Shown here one piece after another: positions 42,036 to 49,734 of a DNA stretch of 64,000 bases. The stretch is taken from contig NZ_NFJF01000004.1 in NCBI RefSeq assembly GCF_002159735.1, positions 124,001 through 188,000 of the forward strand, written 5' to 3'. A program made the translations under genes and the position numbers. The notes beneath the pieces were generated by a model. The model made no database searches and had not been told where the DNA came from. It worked only from the letters and a program-made list of their open reading frames with translations. The stretch's first letter is position 1; each line of letters opens with the position of its first letter. The stretch is from Olsenella sp. An270 (lineage in GTDB: Bacteria > Actinomycetota > Coriobacteriia > Coriobacteriales > Atopobiaceae).

Positions 42036-43547
42036 ATGGCGCACGAGACCTTCGCAGAGCGTCTTCGCCAGGCGATGGCCGAGAAGGGCCTCAAGCAGAC
42101 GGACCTCGTCCGCGAGGCGTCGGCACGTGGCGAGAAGCTCGGGAAGAGCCAGGTCAGCCAATATGTGAGCGGCAAGGTCGTGCCGCGTGCGAACGTGGTG
42201 TCCCTGCTTGCTGCGCTTCTCGGCGTGGATGCGGGTTGGCTTGCCACGGGGGAGGGGGCCCGAGCTGCCGCGCGGCCTGAGACCGCGACCCAGCCCATCC
42301 CCACCGACACCGGCAAAAGGAGTTCCACCATGCGCGAGTTCAAGAAGTCCAGCAAGCTCGACAACGTCCTCTACGACGTCCGCGGCCCCGTCGCCGACGA
42401 GGCGGCCCGCATGGAGGACGAGGGCCTGCGCATCCTCAAGCTCAACATCGGCAACCCCGCGCCGTTTGGCTTCCGCACGCCCGACGAGGTTGTCCACGAC
42501 ATGCGTCAGCAGCTGCCCGACTGCGAGGGCTACTCCGACTCGCGCGGCCTCTTCTCTGCCCGCAAGGCGATCATGCAGTACGCGCAGCTCAAGCACCTGC
42601 CCAACGTGAGCATGGACGGGATCTACACCGGCAACGGCGTCTCCGAGCTCATCCAGCTCTGCATGAACGTGCTGCTCAACACCGGTGACGAGATCCTCAT
42701 CCCGAGCCCCGACTACCCTCTGTGGACCGCCTGCGCCACGCTCGCGGGCGGCACGCCCGTGCACTACCTGTGCGACGAGGAGGCCGAGTGGACGCCCGAC
42801 CTCGCCGACATGGAGGCTAAGATCACGAGCAACACCAAGGCGCTCGTGATCATCAACCCCAACAACCCCACGGGCGCCGTCTACCCGCGCGAGGTGCTCG
42901 AGCAGATCGTGGAGATCGCCCGCCGGCACCAGCTGATGATCTTCTCGGACGAGATCTACGACCGCCTGTGCATGGACGGCTTCGAGCACGTCTCCATTGC
43001 CTCGCTGGCGCCCGACCTGCCGTGCGTCACGTTCTCCGGCCTCTCCAAGTCCCATATGGTGGCGGGCTACCGCATCGGCTGGATGATCCTCTCGGGCAAC
43101 AAGCGCTGCATGAGCGACTTCATCTATGGCATCAACATGCTCTCCAACATGCGCCTGTGCTCCAACGTGCCGGCGCAGTCCATCGTCCAGACGGCGCTCG
43201 GCGGCTACCAGAGCGTGGAGCGCTACGTGGAGCCCGGCGGGCGCATCTACGAGCAGCGCAACTTCGTCTACGAGGCGCTCAACGACATCGACGGCATCAC
43301 GGCCGTGAAGCCCAAGGCCGCGTTCTACATCTTCCCCAAGATCGACGTGAAGAAGTTCAACATCACTGATGACGAGCAGTTCGCCCTCGACCTGCTGCAC
43401 GAGAAGCACATCCTCATCACGCGCGGCGGCGGCTTCAACTGGCCCAAGCCCGACCACTTCCGCATTGTCTATCTGCCGCGCATGGGCGTCCTGCGCGAGG
43501 CCATGACCGACCTCGCGGACTTCTTCGCCCACTACCGCCAGGGCTAG
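42036..43547 (+). CDS. alaA: XRE HTH-AlaA aminotransferase fusion
   Basis: A 503-residue fusion. Residues ~5-70 are an XRE/Cro-type HTH (FAERLRQAMAEKGLKQTDL...SQVSQYVSGK). Residues 99-503 are a complete class I/II aminotransferase very like E. coli AlaA: KSSKLDNVLYDVRGPV, LNIGNPAPFGF, NPNNPTGAVY, and the PLP lysine K338 in SGLSKSHMVAGYR. AlaA makes alanine from pyruvate and glutamate. The linker contains an internal ATG (42330) with its own AAAAGGAG site, giving exactly the E. coli-like N-terminus, so both a fused and a stand-alone enzyme may be made. Upstream operators suggest metabolite-responsive autoregulation. Confidence 0.9.
   Translation: MAHETFAERLRQAMAEKGLKQTDLVREASARGEKLGKSQVSQYVSGKVVPRANVVSLLAALLGVDAGWLATGEGARAAARPETATQPIPTDTGKRSSTMREFKKSSKLDNVLYDVRGPVADEAARMEDEGLRILKLNIGNPAPFGFRTPDEVVHDMRQQLPDCEGYSDSRGLFSARKAIMQYAQLKHLPNVSMDGIYTGNGVSELIQLCMNVLLNTGDEILIPSPDYPLWTACATLAGGTPVHYLCDEEAEWTPDLADMEAKITSNTKALVIINPNNPTGAVYPREVLEQIVEIARRHQLMIFSDEIYDRLCMDGFEHVSIASLAPDLPCVTFSGLSKSHMVAGYRIGWMILSGNKRCMSDFIYGINMLSNMRLCSNVPAQSIVQTALGGYQSVERYVEPGGRIYEQRNFVYEALNDIDGITAVKPKAAFYIFPKIDVKKFNITDDEQFALDLLHEKHILITRGGGFNWPKPDHFRIVYLPRMGVLREAMTDLADFFAHYRQG
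42315..42332 (+). promoter_or_regulatory. Internal ribosome-binding site and start in the fusion gene
   Basis: AAAAGGAG (42315-42322) precedes ATG 42330 by 7 nt, in frame with the upstream HTH. Translation from here yields the 405-residue aminotransferase alone (MREFKKSSKLDNV). Confidence 0.65.
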
Positions 43548-43565
43548 CGTCCGTCTTTCATTATC

Positions 43566-43678
43566 TGGGTACTTTTTCTGGCACCTCCCAAGTACGACCT
43601 GGGAGGTGCCATTTTTCTACCAGCGGATTTGTGAGCTGGATGGGCGGGGATACTTCGGGGGTCCTCAAAAAGTACCCA
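43566..43678. terminator. Terminator nested inside a second inverted repeat
   Basis: TGGCACCTCCCA (43579-43590) pairs with TGGGAGGTGCCA (43600-43611), followed by TTTTT: a strong terminator for the aminotransferase gene. It is enclosed by a perfect outer pair, TGGGTACTTTTT (43566-43577) and AAAAAGTACCCA (43667-43678), which could serve the converging minus-strand gene. Confidence 0.8.
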
Positions 43679-43686
43679 ATTAATGC

Positions 43687-44019
43687 TCAGGAGAGCGGCT
43701 CCACGCACCAGACGTCGTCGAAGGCGATGTGGTGCCGCACGACCGTGAGCTCGCGGGACACGGGGTCCACGCAGGTCACGATGCCCTCGGTCGTGACGTA
43801 GGCGTCGCGCTCGTAGTGGGTCACGCGGACGAGCTGGCCTTTGCGCACGGCGGCGAGCTCGCCGGAGATGCGCGCGGACTCCTCCTCGGAGGGCTCGCGG
43901 CGCGGCTCGGTCACGCGCTCGCGTTCCCGCACGAGGTCGTAATAGCCGGTGAGCGCCGCGAACGGGGAGAACTGCGCCGCTCGGTCGGCGTGTCGGCGCG
44001 GCTCCTCGACCCTACTCAT
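43687..44019 (-). CDS. YolD-like protein
   Basis: A 110-residue protein with the YolD-family opening RAAQFSPFAALTGYYDLV and a C-terminal beta domain (GQLVRVTHYERDAYVTTEGIVTCVDPVSRELTVV). YolD-like proteins are encoded beside UvrX/DinB-type polymerases and are presumed accessory factors in SOS mutagenesis. Its ATG overlaps the end of the polymerase gene by 8 bp, indicating coupling. Confidence 0.85.
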   Translation of the reverse strand: MSRVEEPRRHADRAAQFSPFAALTGYYDLVRERERVTEPRREPSEEESARISGELAAVRKGQLVRVTHYERDAYVTTEGIVTCVDPVSRELTVVRHHIAFDDVWCVEPLS

Positions 44020-45340
44020 GATGGCCTCCCACCTGCTCGTTTCGCTCCCGCCCGGTCGCCTCGGGGCGGTAGCTGATCCCGCGCACGAGCGCGTTCTTTC
44101 CGAAGCGCCGCTTCACGGCCATCGTGGCGCGCGCGAGGCTCTTCTCGGCCGTGTCCGCCGCGGGGTCTGAGAAGAGCGTGAGTTCCGCATACTCCTCCGG
44201 CACGAGTTCGCCCACGGAGATGTTGACGCGGCGCACGGCCCGGGCAGGGTCCACAATCTCCTCGTAGAGCGCGAGGAACGCCGCAGTGAGCTCCGTGCGC
44301 GAGCTCGTGGCCTCGGCGAGCTTGCGCGAGGCGTTGGCGCCCTCGCCGCGACGGCCCACCACGCGCGTCCCGTGCTCGCCGGTGAAGGTCTCCGTTGCCG
44401 CGCCCCTCTCGCCCGCCGGCCCCCGCTCGTGCGCGTAGCCCACGAAGAGCGAGACGTGTCCGCAGACCAGGCCCTTGTCCACGAGCTCCAGCGTGAGGTT
44501 GTCGACCATCTCGCGCAGGACCACGCGCGCCTCCTCGAAGGCGTAGTCGCGCATGAGGACCTGCCCCGAGCCCATCGAGTGCGCCCTGGGCCGATAGGCG
44601 TGGATCTCTGCCATCGTGCACGGCTCGATACCCCAGGCGTGGTCGATGAGCAGCTCGGCGTTGATGCCAAACTCGTCGTAGAGGGCCCGTTCGGGAAGCA
44701 GGGCCACGCCGCCCATGTCGTGCGCGCCCATCTGGGCCAGGCGCCGAGCGATGCCGGGACCGATGCCCCAGATGTCGGTGATGGGCCGGTGGTGCCAGAT
44801 GAGGCACTTGTAGCGCTCCTCGTCCAGCTCGCCGATGTTGTCGGGCGTGTGCTTGGCCGTGATGTCCAGCGCGACCTTCGCCAGGAACAGGTTGGTCCCG
44901 ATGCCGGCCGTGGCGCAGATGCCGGTCTCGCGACGGACCATGTCGATGAGCTCCACGGCCAGCTCGCGAGCCGTCTTGCCGTAGAGCGCGAGGTAGGGCG
45001 TCACGTCGATGAACACCTCGTCCACCGAGTAGACGTGGATGTCCTCGGGCGAGAAGTACCTCAGGTAGCGGGCGTAGATGTCTGCGGAGACCTCCATGTA
45101 GCGCCGCATGCGCGGCCGGGCCATCTCGTAGTCGATGCCGTCCGGGATCTCGAAGACGCGGCAGCGGTTGCGCACGCCGAGCGCCTTCATGGCCGGCGAG
45201 ATGGCCAGGCAGATGGTCTTGCGGCCACGCGAGGGGTCGGCCACCACGAGCCGGTGCTCGAACGGGTCGCGCCCGCGGTCCACGCACTCGACCGAGGCGT
45301 AGAAGCACTTGAGGTCTATGCAGAGGTAGGCGCGGTCCAT
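44012..45340 (-). CDS. Y-family DNA polymerase (UmuC/UvrX-like)
   Basis: A 442-residue translesion polymerase: first catalytic block CIDLKCFYASVECVDRG (Asp near residue 9), SVDEVFIDVTPYL with the DE catalytic pair near 115, a GIGTNLFLAKVALD palm segment, the IWGIGPGIARRLAQMG HhH, and a C-terminal little-finger region without an obvious clamp motif. It copies damaged DNA at the cost of errors. ATG 45340 has CGGAGG upstream. A LexA-like box and a palindrome lie in the 75-bp divergent promoter shared with thpR. Confidence 0.9.
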   Translation of the reverse strand: MDRAYLCIDLKCFYASVECVDRGRDPFEHRLVVADPSRGRKTICLAISPAMKALGVRNRCRVFEIPDGIDYEMARPRMRRYMEVSADIYARYLRYFSPEDIHVYSVDEVFIDVTPYLALYGKTARELAVELIDMVRRETGICATAGIGTNLFLAKVALDITAKHTPDNIGELDEERYKCLIWHHRPITDIWGIGPGIARRLAQMGAHDMGGVALLPERALYDEFGINAELLIDHAWGIEPCTMAEIHAYRPRAHSMGSGQVLMRDYAFEEARVVLREMVDNLTLELVDKGLVCGHVSLFVGYAHERGPAGERGAATETFTGEHGTRVVGRRGEGANASRKLAEATSSRTELTAAFLALYEEIVDPARAVRRVNISVGELVPEEYAELTLFSDPAADTAEKSLARATMAVKRRFGKNALVRGISYRPEATGRERNEQVGGHHE

Positions 45341-45352
45341 GTCCTCCGGTCC

Positions 45353-45383
45353 AAACGTTTGTTCTATGATGGGACCATCATAG
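45353..45383. promoter_or_regulatory. LexA-like box overlapping a 20-bp palindrome
   Basis: AAACGTTTGTTC (45353-45364) matches the Gram-positive/actinobacterial LexA form GAAC-N4-GTTC at 7 of 8 positions. It abuts CTATGATGG-GA-CCATCATAG (45364-45383), a perfect palindrome. Both lie between the divergent Y-polymerase and thpR genes, suggesting SOS control. Confidence 0.45.
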
Positions 45384-45415
45384 CGAAGGGGCCGGACAAT
45401 TTCGAGGAGGGTGTC

Positions 45416-45940
45416 ATGCGGGCGTTCATTGCGTTGGAGCTGCCGGAGGCGTTTGCGGACGAGGTCGCCGCCCTGTCGCGGCAGCTGGCCGCTGTCTGCG
45501 AGGGGCGCTTCGTGGCGGAGGGAAACCACCACCTCACGTTGGCGTTTCTTGGCGAGCTCGACGAGGCGGGCGTGCGGTCCGCGATGGACGCGCTCGAGGT
45601 GGCGTGCGCTGGCATGGGGCCGGTCGAGCTGGTGGCGGAGGGGCTCGGAACGTTCGGCCGTGGCCGCGCCACTACGCTCTGGCTGGGGATTCGGCGCTCC
45701 GAGGAGCTGGACCTCCTCGCCCGGCGCGTGCGCGGCGAGCTCGCGGCGCGAGGGCTCGCCTACGACGAGAAGGACTTCCTGCCGCACGTCACGCTGGCCC
45801 GTCGCGCCCGCATGCCCCGCGGCGAGCTGGGCGAGCTCGCCTTCCCGCTGCCCGACGAGGCGCGCCGCGTCACGCTCTTCCGCAGCATCCTCGAACCCGA
45901 CGGCGCCCGCTACAAGCCGCTCCATACCGTGACGCTGTGA
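45416..45940 (+). CDS. thpR: RNA 2',3'-cyclic phosphodiesterase
   Basis: A 174-residue 2H phosphoesterase of the ThpR/LigT family. The two catalytic HxTx motifs are HHLTLAFLGE near residue 40 and LPHVTLARR near 123. The enzyme opens 2',3'-cyclic phosphates on RNA ends. MRAFIALELP is the family-typical start; ATG 45416 follows GAGGAGGG. Its TGA lies in the palindrome at 45937, where it converges with recQ. Confidence 0.93.
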   Translation: MRAFIALELPEAFADEVAALSRQLAAVCEGRFVAEGNHHLTLAFLGELDEAGVRSAMDALEVACAGMGPVELVAEGLGTFGRGRATTLWLGIRRSEELDLLARRVRGELAARGLAYDEKDFLPHVTLARRARMPRGELGELAFPLPDEARRVTLFRSILEPDGARYKPLHTVTL

Positions 45941-45969
45941 GACAAACGAACCTGTCCCCTTTGTCTCAC
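45937..45969. terminator. Second copy of the GTGAGACAAA element
   Basis: The same 33-nt palindrome as at 39618, with loop CGAACCTGTCCCC. Each arm contains TGA, and the two arms supply the stop codons of thpR (45938-45940) and recQ (45966-45968, minus strand). Confidence 0.8.
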
Positions 45970-47834
45970 CGGGCGATCTCGGCGAGAAATGCGTCGGCGT
46001 AGAGCTCGGCCTTCTTGGCGCCCACGCCGGAGACGCCGAGGAACTCCTCGTGCGTGCGCGGTCGCTTGGCGCACATGTCAACCAGCGCGGCGTTGGAGAA
46101 GACGATGTAGGCCGGCACGCCCTGCTCGCGCGCGAGCTCGCCGCGCAGGGACGCGAGGCGAGCGTAGAGCTCCTGGCCGGTGGCGTCCAGCTCGGAGACG
46201 TCGGTCGCCGCGCGCGTCTTCGCGGGCGCCGCGGGAACGCGCTCCGCCTTGGGCTTGCCGCGCGCCACCCTGAGGACGAACGGCTCGTCCCAAGGCGCCT
46301 CGCGCCGCAGGAACGCGCCCGAGCTCGCGGTGAGTGCGACCGTGGGGTAGTCGCCGCCCGTGCGCGCGAGCACGCCGCGGAAGACCAGCTCGTCCAGGAC
46401 GGCCCGCACGTGCGCCGCGGGCGCGTCCGCCATGATGCCGTAGGTGGAGAGCGTGTCAAAGCCGCGCTGCCGGACCTTCTCGCCGCGCGAGCCGCGCAGC
46501 ACGTCCACGACCATGCCGGCCCCGGCGCTGCGCCCGCGCTGGGCGATTCGCGCCACGCAGCTCACGACCTTGAGGGCGTCCTCGGTGGCATCGGTCTCCT
46601 CGTAGTCGGTGAGGCAGTTGCCGCAGCTCCCGCAGTACGCGGGCGCCTCCTCGCCAAAGTAGCGCAGGATGTGGGCGCGCAGGCACTCCGTGGTGGTGGC
46701 GTAGAAGACCATCTGGCGCAGCCGCTCGGCGTCGCGCTCGGCGAGAAGCGCCACCTGCTCGGGCGTGAGGTCCTCGCGCGGCTCGCTCTTCGAGAGGAGG
46801 AACTCGGCCGTGTGCACGTCGCCGGGGGAGTAGAGCAAAAGGCAGTCGGCGTGCGTGCCGTCGCGCCCGGCGCGCCCAGCCTCCTGGTAGTAGTTCTCCA
46901 GCGAGAGCGGTAGGTTGTAATGGGCCACGTAGCTCACGTTGGACTTGTCGATCCCCATGCCAAAGGCGTTGGTCGCCACCATCACGCGGGCGCGGTCGTA
47001 GAGGAAGTCCTCCTGGTTGCGCTCGCGCTCACCGGCTGCAAGCCCCGCGTGGTAGCGCGTGGCGGCCAGGCCCTCGTCGCACAGCAGCTCGCAGACCTCC
47101 TCGACCGCACGCCGGCTCGAGCAGTAGACGATGCCGGAGCGCTCGGTCCGCTCGCGGCAGAAGGCCACGAGCATGCGGTCCTTCTCGGCGCGCCCGCGCG
47201 GGCGCTCCACGGAGAAGAACAGGTTGGGGCGGTCAAAGCTGGCGAGAACCACGAGCGGGTCGCGCAGCGCGAGCGCCTCCCGGATGTCGCGGCGCACCGC
47301 GCGCGTGGCCGTCGCCGTGAGCGCCATGACCGGCGGCCGTTCAGGCAGCGCGTCCAGGAAGTCAATGATTCGCTGGTAGCTGGGCCTGAAGTCGTTGCCC
47401 CACTGCGAGATGCAGTGCGCCTCGTCCACGGCGAGCAGGCTCACGCCGCGCGCGGTCACGGTCTCCACGAAGGCGGGGTCGTCGAGTCGCTCGGGCGCCA
47501 CGTAGACGAGGCGCAGCGCGCCGGCGGCGACGCCGTGGAGCACCTCGGAGCGCTCGGCGGCCCCGAGCGTCGAGTTGAGGTAGCTCGCCGCGACGCCCAT
47601 CTGGCGCAGCGCTCCCACCTGGTCGGCCATGAGGGAGATGAGCGGCGAGACCACGATCGTGAGCCCGTCGAGCGCAAGCGCCGGCACCTGGTAGCAGATC
47701 GACTTGCCCGCCGAGGTGGGCATGACGGCGAGGACGTCGCGACCCGCCAGCGCGGCGTCCACGATCTCCGCCTGGTGCGGGCGGAAGGTCTCGTAGCCAA
47801 AGGTCTGGCGCAGTATGTCGATCGGCGTGGGCAC
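45966..47834 (-). CDS. recQ: ATP-dependent DNA helicase RecQ
   Basis: A 622-residue RecQ helicase: motif I MPTSAGKSICYQ near residue 48, motif II VDEAHCISQWGNDFRPSY (DEAH plus the aromatic-rich loop), motif III MALTATAT, motif VI QEAGRAGRDG, zinc-binding Cys in ECLRAHILRYFGEEAPAYCGSCGNC, and a C-terminal HRDC domain (last ~75 residues). It unwinds recombination intermediates. GTG 47834 is chosen for the GAGGGGGG site upstream; the frame extends 26 codons further without one. Confidence 0.93.
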   Translation of the reverse strand: MPTPIDILRQTFGYETFRPHQAEIVDAALAGRDVLAVMPTSAGKSICYQVPALALDGLTIVVSPLISLMADQVGALRQMGVAASYLNSTLGAAERSEVLHGVAAGALRLVYVAPERLDDPAFVETVTARGVSLLAVDEAHCISQWGNDFRPSYQRIIDFLDALPERPPVMALTATATRAVRRDIREALALRDPLVVLASFDRPNLFFSVERPRGRAEKDRMLVAFCRERTERSGIVYCSSRRAVEEVCELLCDEGLAATRYHAGLAAGERERNQEDFLYDRARVMVATNAFGMGIDKSNVSYVAHYNLPLSLENYYQEAGRAGRDGTHADCLLLYSPGDVHTAEFLLSKSEPREDLTPEQVALLAERDAERLRQMVFYATTTECLRAHILRYFGEEAPAYCGSCGNCLTDYEETDATEDALKVVSCVARIAQRGRSAGAGMVVDVLRGSRGEKVRQRGFDTLSTYGIMADAPAAHVRAVLDELVFRGVLARTGGDYPTVALTASSGAFLRREAPWDEPFVLRVARGKPKAERVPAAPAKTRAATDVSELDATGQELYARLASLRGELAREQGVPAYIVFSNAALVDMCAKRPRTHEEFLGVSGVGAKKAELYADAFLAEIAR

Positions 47835-47911
47835 GCGCACCCCCCTCGGGCGGACGGTTCTTCTCGCCCTCCCATTGTGCGCCTTTCCGCCCCGTCCGTC
47901 TGGCTGCGTCA

Positions 47912-48008
47912 AGTGTACGAGTTAGCCGCTCGTCGGACACGTCGTCCTTCTCGCCAACTGGGCAAACGCGGGCGAGAAGGACGCTCGGAAGGCCAAAACT
48001 CGTACACT
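47912..48008. promoter_or_regulatory. Nested inverted repeats between recQ and sigI
   Basis: Outer arms AGTGTACGAGTT (47912-47923) and AACTCGTACACT (47997-48008) enclose inner arms CGTCCTTCTCGCC (47943-47955) and GGCGAGAAGGACG (47971-47983), all perfect. They lie 75 bp before the SigI-type promoter. The remaining gap sequence up to 48134 is described in the promoter entry. Confidence 0.65.
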
Positions 48009-48082
48009 CGCCGCTCCTTACGAACGGCTTACATACGGGTCGTGGCGGGCCGGTAACCTGAGGTGATCGGACAATTTTCGCC

Positions 48083-48122
48083 GCGACCCCGAAATCGGGG
48101 CACGCCGTGCGCATTCTTTCAC
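48083..48122 (+). promoter_or_regulatory. Candidate SigI-dependent promoter of the sigI operon
   Basis: GCGACCCCG (48083-48091), 17 bp, then GCGCATTCTTTCAC (48109-48122). The same two blocks with identical spacing precede the lipoprotein gene (49655-49694). The ACCCC block matches the -35 type reported for Bacillus/Clostridium SigI promoters. The predicted transcript start is only ~13 nt from the coding start. Confidence 0.65.
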
Positions 48123-48134
48123 ATGGGGGGCGTG

Positions 48135-48875
48135 ATGAAACGGGACAGGGATCTGGTTGCTCGGGTCCTTGCTGCGAAGCGGGACCCTCGTTGCGCGGAC
48201 GACCTCGTGCGCGATTACCTTCCGTTCATCAAGGCGGAGACGGCGCGGTTCATGGGCCGGCCCCCGCGGCAGGGAAGCGACGACGAGCTGGGGATTGCTA
48301 TGTTCGCATTCCACGAGGCGGTGCTCTCGTACGACCGGGCGCGCGGCGCGTTCCTGTTATTCGCGGCGATGAACGTGCGCAACCGTCTCGTGGACTTCTC
48401 CCGCAGGGAGCGTCGCCACGCCGACGTCCTCTCGCTCGACGAGAGGCGCCCCGACGGAGGCGAGGGGGGCGAGCGCTCCCTCGTTGAGATGATCGCCTCC
48501 GAGCGCGACGAGCTCGAGGAGCGTCAGACGCGGGAGGCCTCCCGTCAGGAGATCGTCCAGTTTGGGGCGGAGCTCGAGTCCTTTGGCCTCACCTTCCTCG
48601 ATGTGTCCGAGAACTGCCCGAAGCAACAGCGCACGCTCGAGGCGTGCCAGCGCGTGCTCGGCTGCGCGCGGAGGAACCCGGAGCTGCTCGACCGTCTGGT
48701 GCAGACGAAGAAGTTGCCCATGGCGGAGCTCTCCCGTGGCTCGGGGGTGGAGCGGAAGACGATCGAGCGGCACCGTCGGTACCTCGTGGCTGTCCTTCTC
48801 GCCTTCACGAACGGCTTCGAGATCATCCGCGGCCACCTGAGAAAGATCGTCCCGACTGGGGGTGACGGGCGATGA
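48135..48875 (+). CDS. sigI: RNA polymerase sigma factor, SigI family
   Basis: A 246-residue sigma-70-like factor of the SigI group. Region 2 is recognisable from DYLPFIKAETARFMGRPP through DDELGIAMFAFHEAVLSYD and FAAMNVRNRLVDFSRRE. The C-terminal half (residues ~140-240) is the SigI-specific DNA-binding region with an HTH-like LSRGSGVERKTIERHRRYL. ATG 48135 is taken because GGGGGG sits just upstream and the predicted transcript begins near 48122; ATG 48123 is in frame. Its stop overlaps the anti-sigma start (ATGA), the classic sigma/anti-sigma coupling. Confidence 0.85.
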   Translation: MKRDRDLVARVLAAKRDPRCADDLVRDYLPFIKAETARFMGRPPRQGSDDELGIAMFAFHEAVLSYDRARGAFLLFAAMNVRNRLVDFSRRERRHADVLSLDERRPDGGEGGERSLVEMIASERDELEERQTREASRQEIVQFGAELESFGLTFLDVSENCPKQQRTLEACQRVLGCARRNPELLDRLVQTKKLPMAELSRGSGVERKTIERHRRYLVAVLLAFTNGFEIIRGHLRKIVPTGGDGR

Positions 48876-49633
48876 GATACCTCGTCATGGAATGCCATCC
48901 GGCATACGCCGTCGTCCTTGATCGGGAGGGCAGGTTCGTCCGCGTGCCAAACCTCGGCTACGAGGTGGGACAGAGACTCGACGACGTCGTGACCTTCGAC
49001 GCCGAGGTGCTGTCACTCGAGCGAGCGCGGCCGAGAAGGGCTCGCCGCAGGCTCGCTGCGGCGCTCGCGGCTGCTGCATGCCTGTGCGCGCTCGTCATTG
49101 GCGGCTTCGCGACGTGGCAGACGCCCATAGGAACGGTTCACATGAGCATCAACCCCGAGGTAGACATCGACGTCAACCGCTTCGACCGCGTGGTGGGGCT
49201 CGACGGGGGCAACGAGGACGGCGAGAGGCTGATCGAGGGCTTCTCGTATTACGGGCGCACGATCGACGAGGTCTCGGACGATCTTGCGCTGCGGGCCAAG
49301 GACCAGGGCTATCTCGTGCCGGGCGGGACGATCCAGATCAGCGTGGAGTCCGATGACGAGGAGTGGCGCGTCGCGACCGAGGACCGCCTCATCATCGAGC
49401 TCGAGGTGCACCTCGAGCAGCCGGTAACCCCCGAGCCCGAGGCGGAAGAGGCCGGCCCAGTAGAGACGCCTCCGGAGCAGGGTGCGCCGGAGACGGAGGC
49501 TCCAGAGGCGCCCACCCCTGCGCCCGCTCAGCCCGCCCCCGACGTCGATGACGACGACTGGGACGACGATGACGACGACGCTGACTGGGACGATGACGAC
49601 GACTGGGACGACGACTGGGATGACGATGACTAG
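48872..49633 (+). CDS. rsgI: RsgI-like membrane anti-sigma factor
   Basis: A 253-residue single-pass protein: N-terminal RsgI anti-sigma domain (MRYLVMECHPAYAVVLDREG...GYEVGQRLDDVVTF), a transmembrane helix near residues 59-81, then an extracytoplasmic domain opening with MSINPEVDIDVNRFDRVVGL. The Asn-Pro in this motif is where clostridial RsgI proteins self-cleave. The C-terminus replaces the usual carbohydrate-binding sensor with a Pro/Glu linker and a ~30-residue Asp/Trp-only tail. It should hold SigI at the membrane until a signal is received. Coupled to sigI by a 4-bp overlap. Confidence 0.85.
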   Translation: MRYLVMECHPAYAVVLDREGRFVRVPNLGYEVGQRLDDVVTFDAEVLSLERARPRRARRRLAAALAAAACLCALVIGGFATWQTPIGTVHMSINPEVDIDVNRFDRVVGLDGGNEDGERLIEGFSYYGRTIDEVSDDLALRAKDQGYLVPGGTIQISVESDDEEWRVATEDRLIIELEVHLEQPVTPEPEAEEAGPVETPPEQGAPETEAPEAPTPAPAQPAPDVDDDDWDDDDDDADWDDDDDWDDDWDDDD

Positions 49634-49654
49634 TCGCGAGAAAAAAGTTCCGGC

Positions 49655-49694
49655 GCGACCCCGGTTTTGAGGTTGTCCCTGCGCATTCTCTCAC
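49655..49694 (+). promoter_or_regulatory. Candidate SigI-dependent promoter of the lipoprotein gene
   Basis: GCGACCCCG (49655-49663), 17 bp, GCGCATTCTCTCAC (49681-49694): 22 of 23 conserved bases are identical to the sigI promoter. It places the lipoprotein in the SigI regulon. Confidence 0.65.
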
Positions 49695-49734
49695 CGTACG
49701 GCAAGAAAAGGGCTCAACCACCGAGGAGGACACC

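Noticed and set aside
45341-46459. N-terminal extension of the Y-family polymerase
   Set aside because: It runs through thpR and recQ in the wrong frame. The conserved polymerase start at 45340 has CGGAGG upstream.
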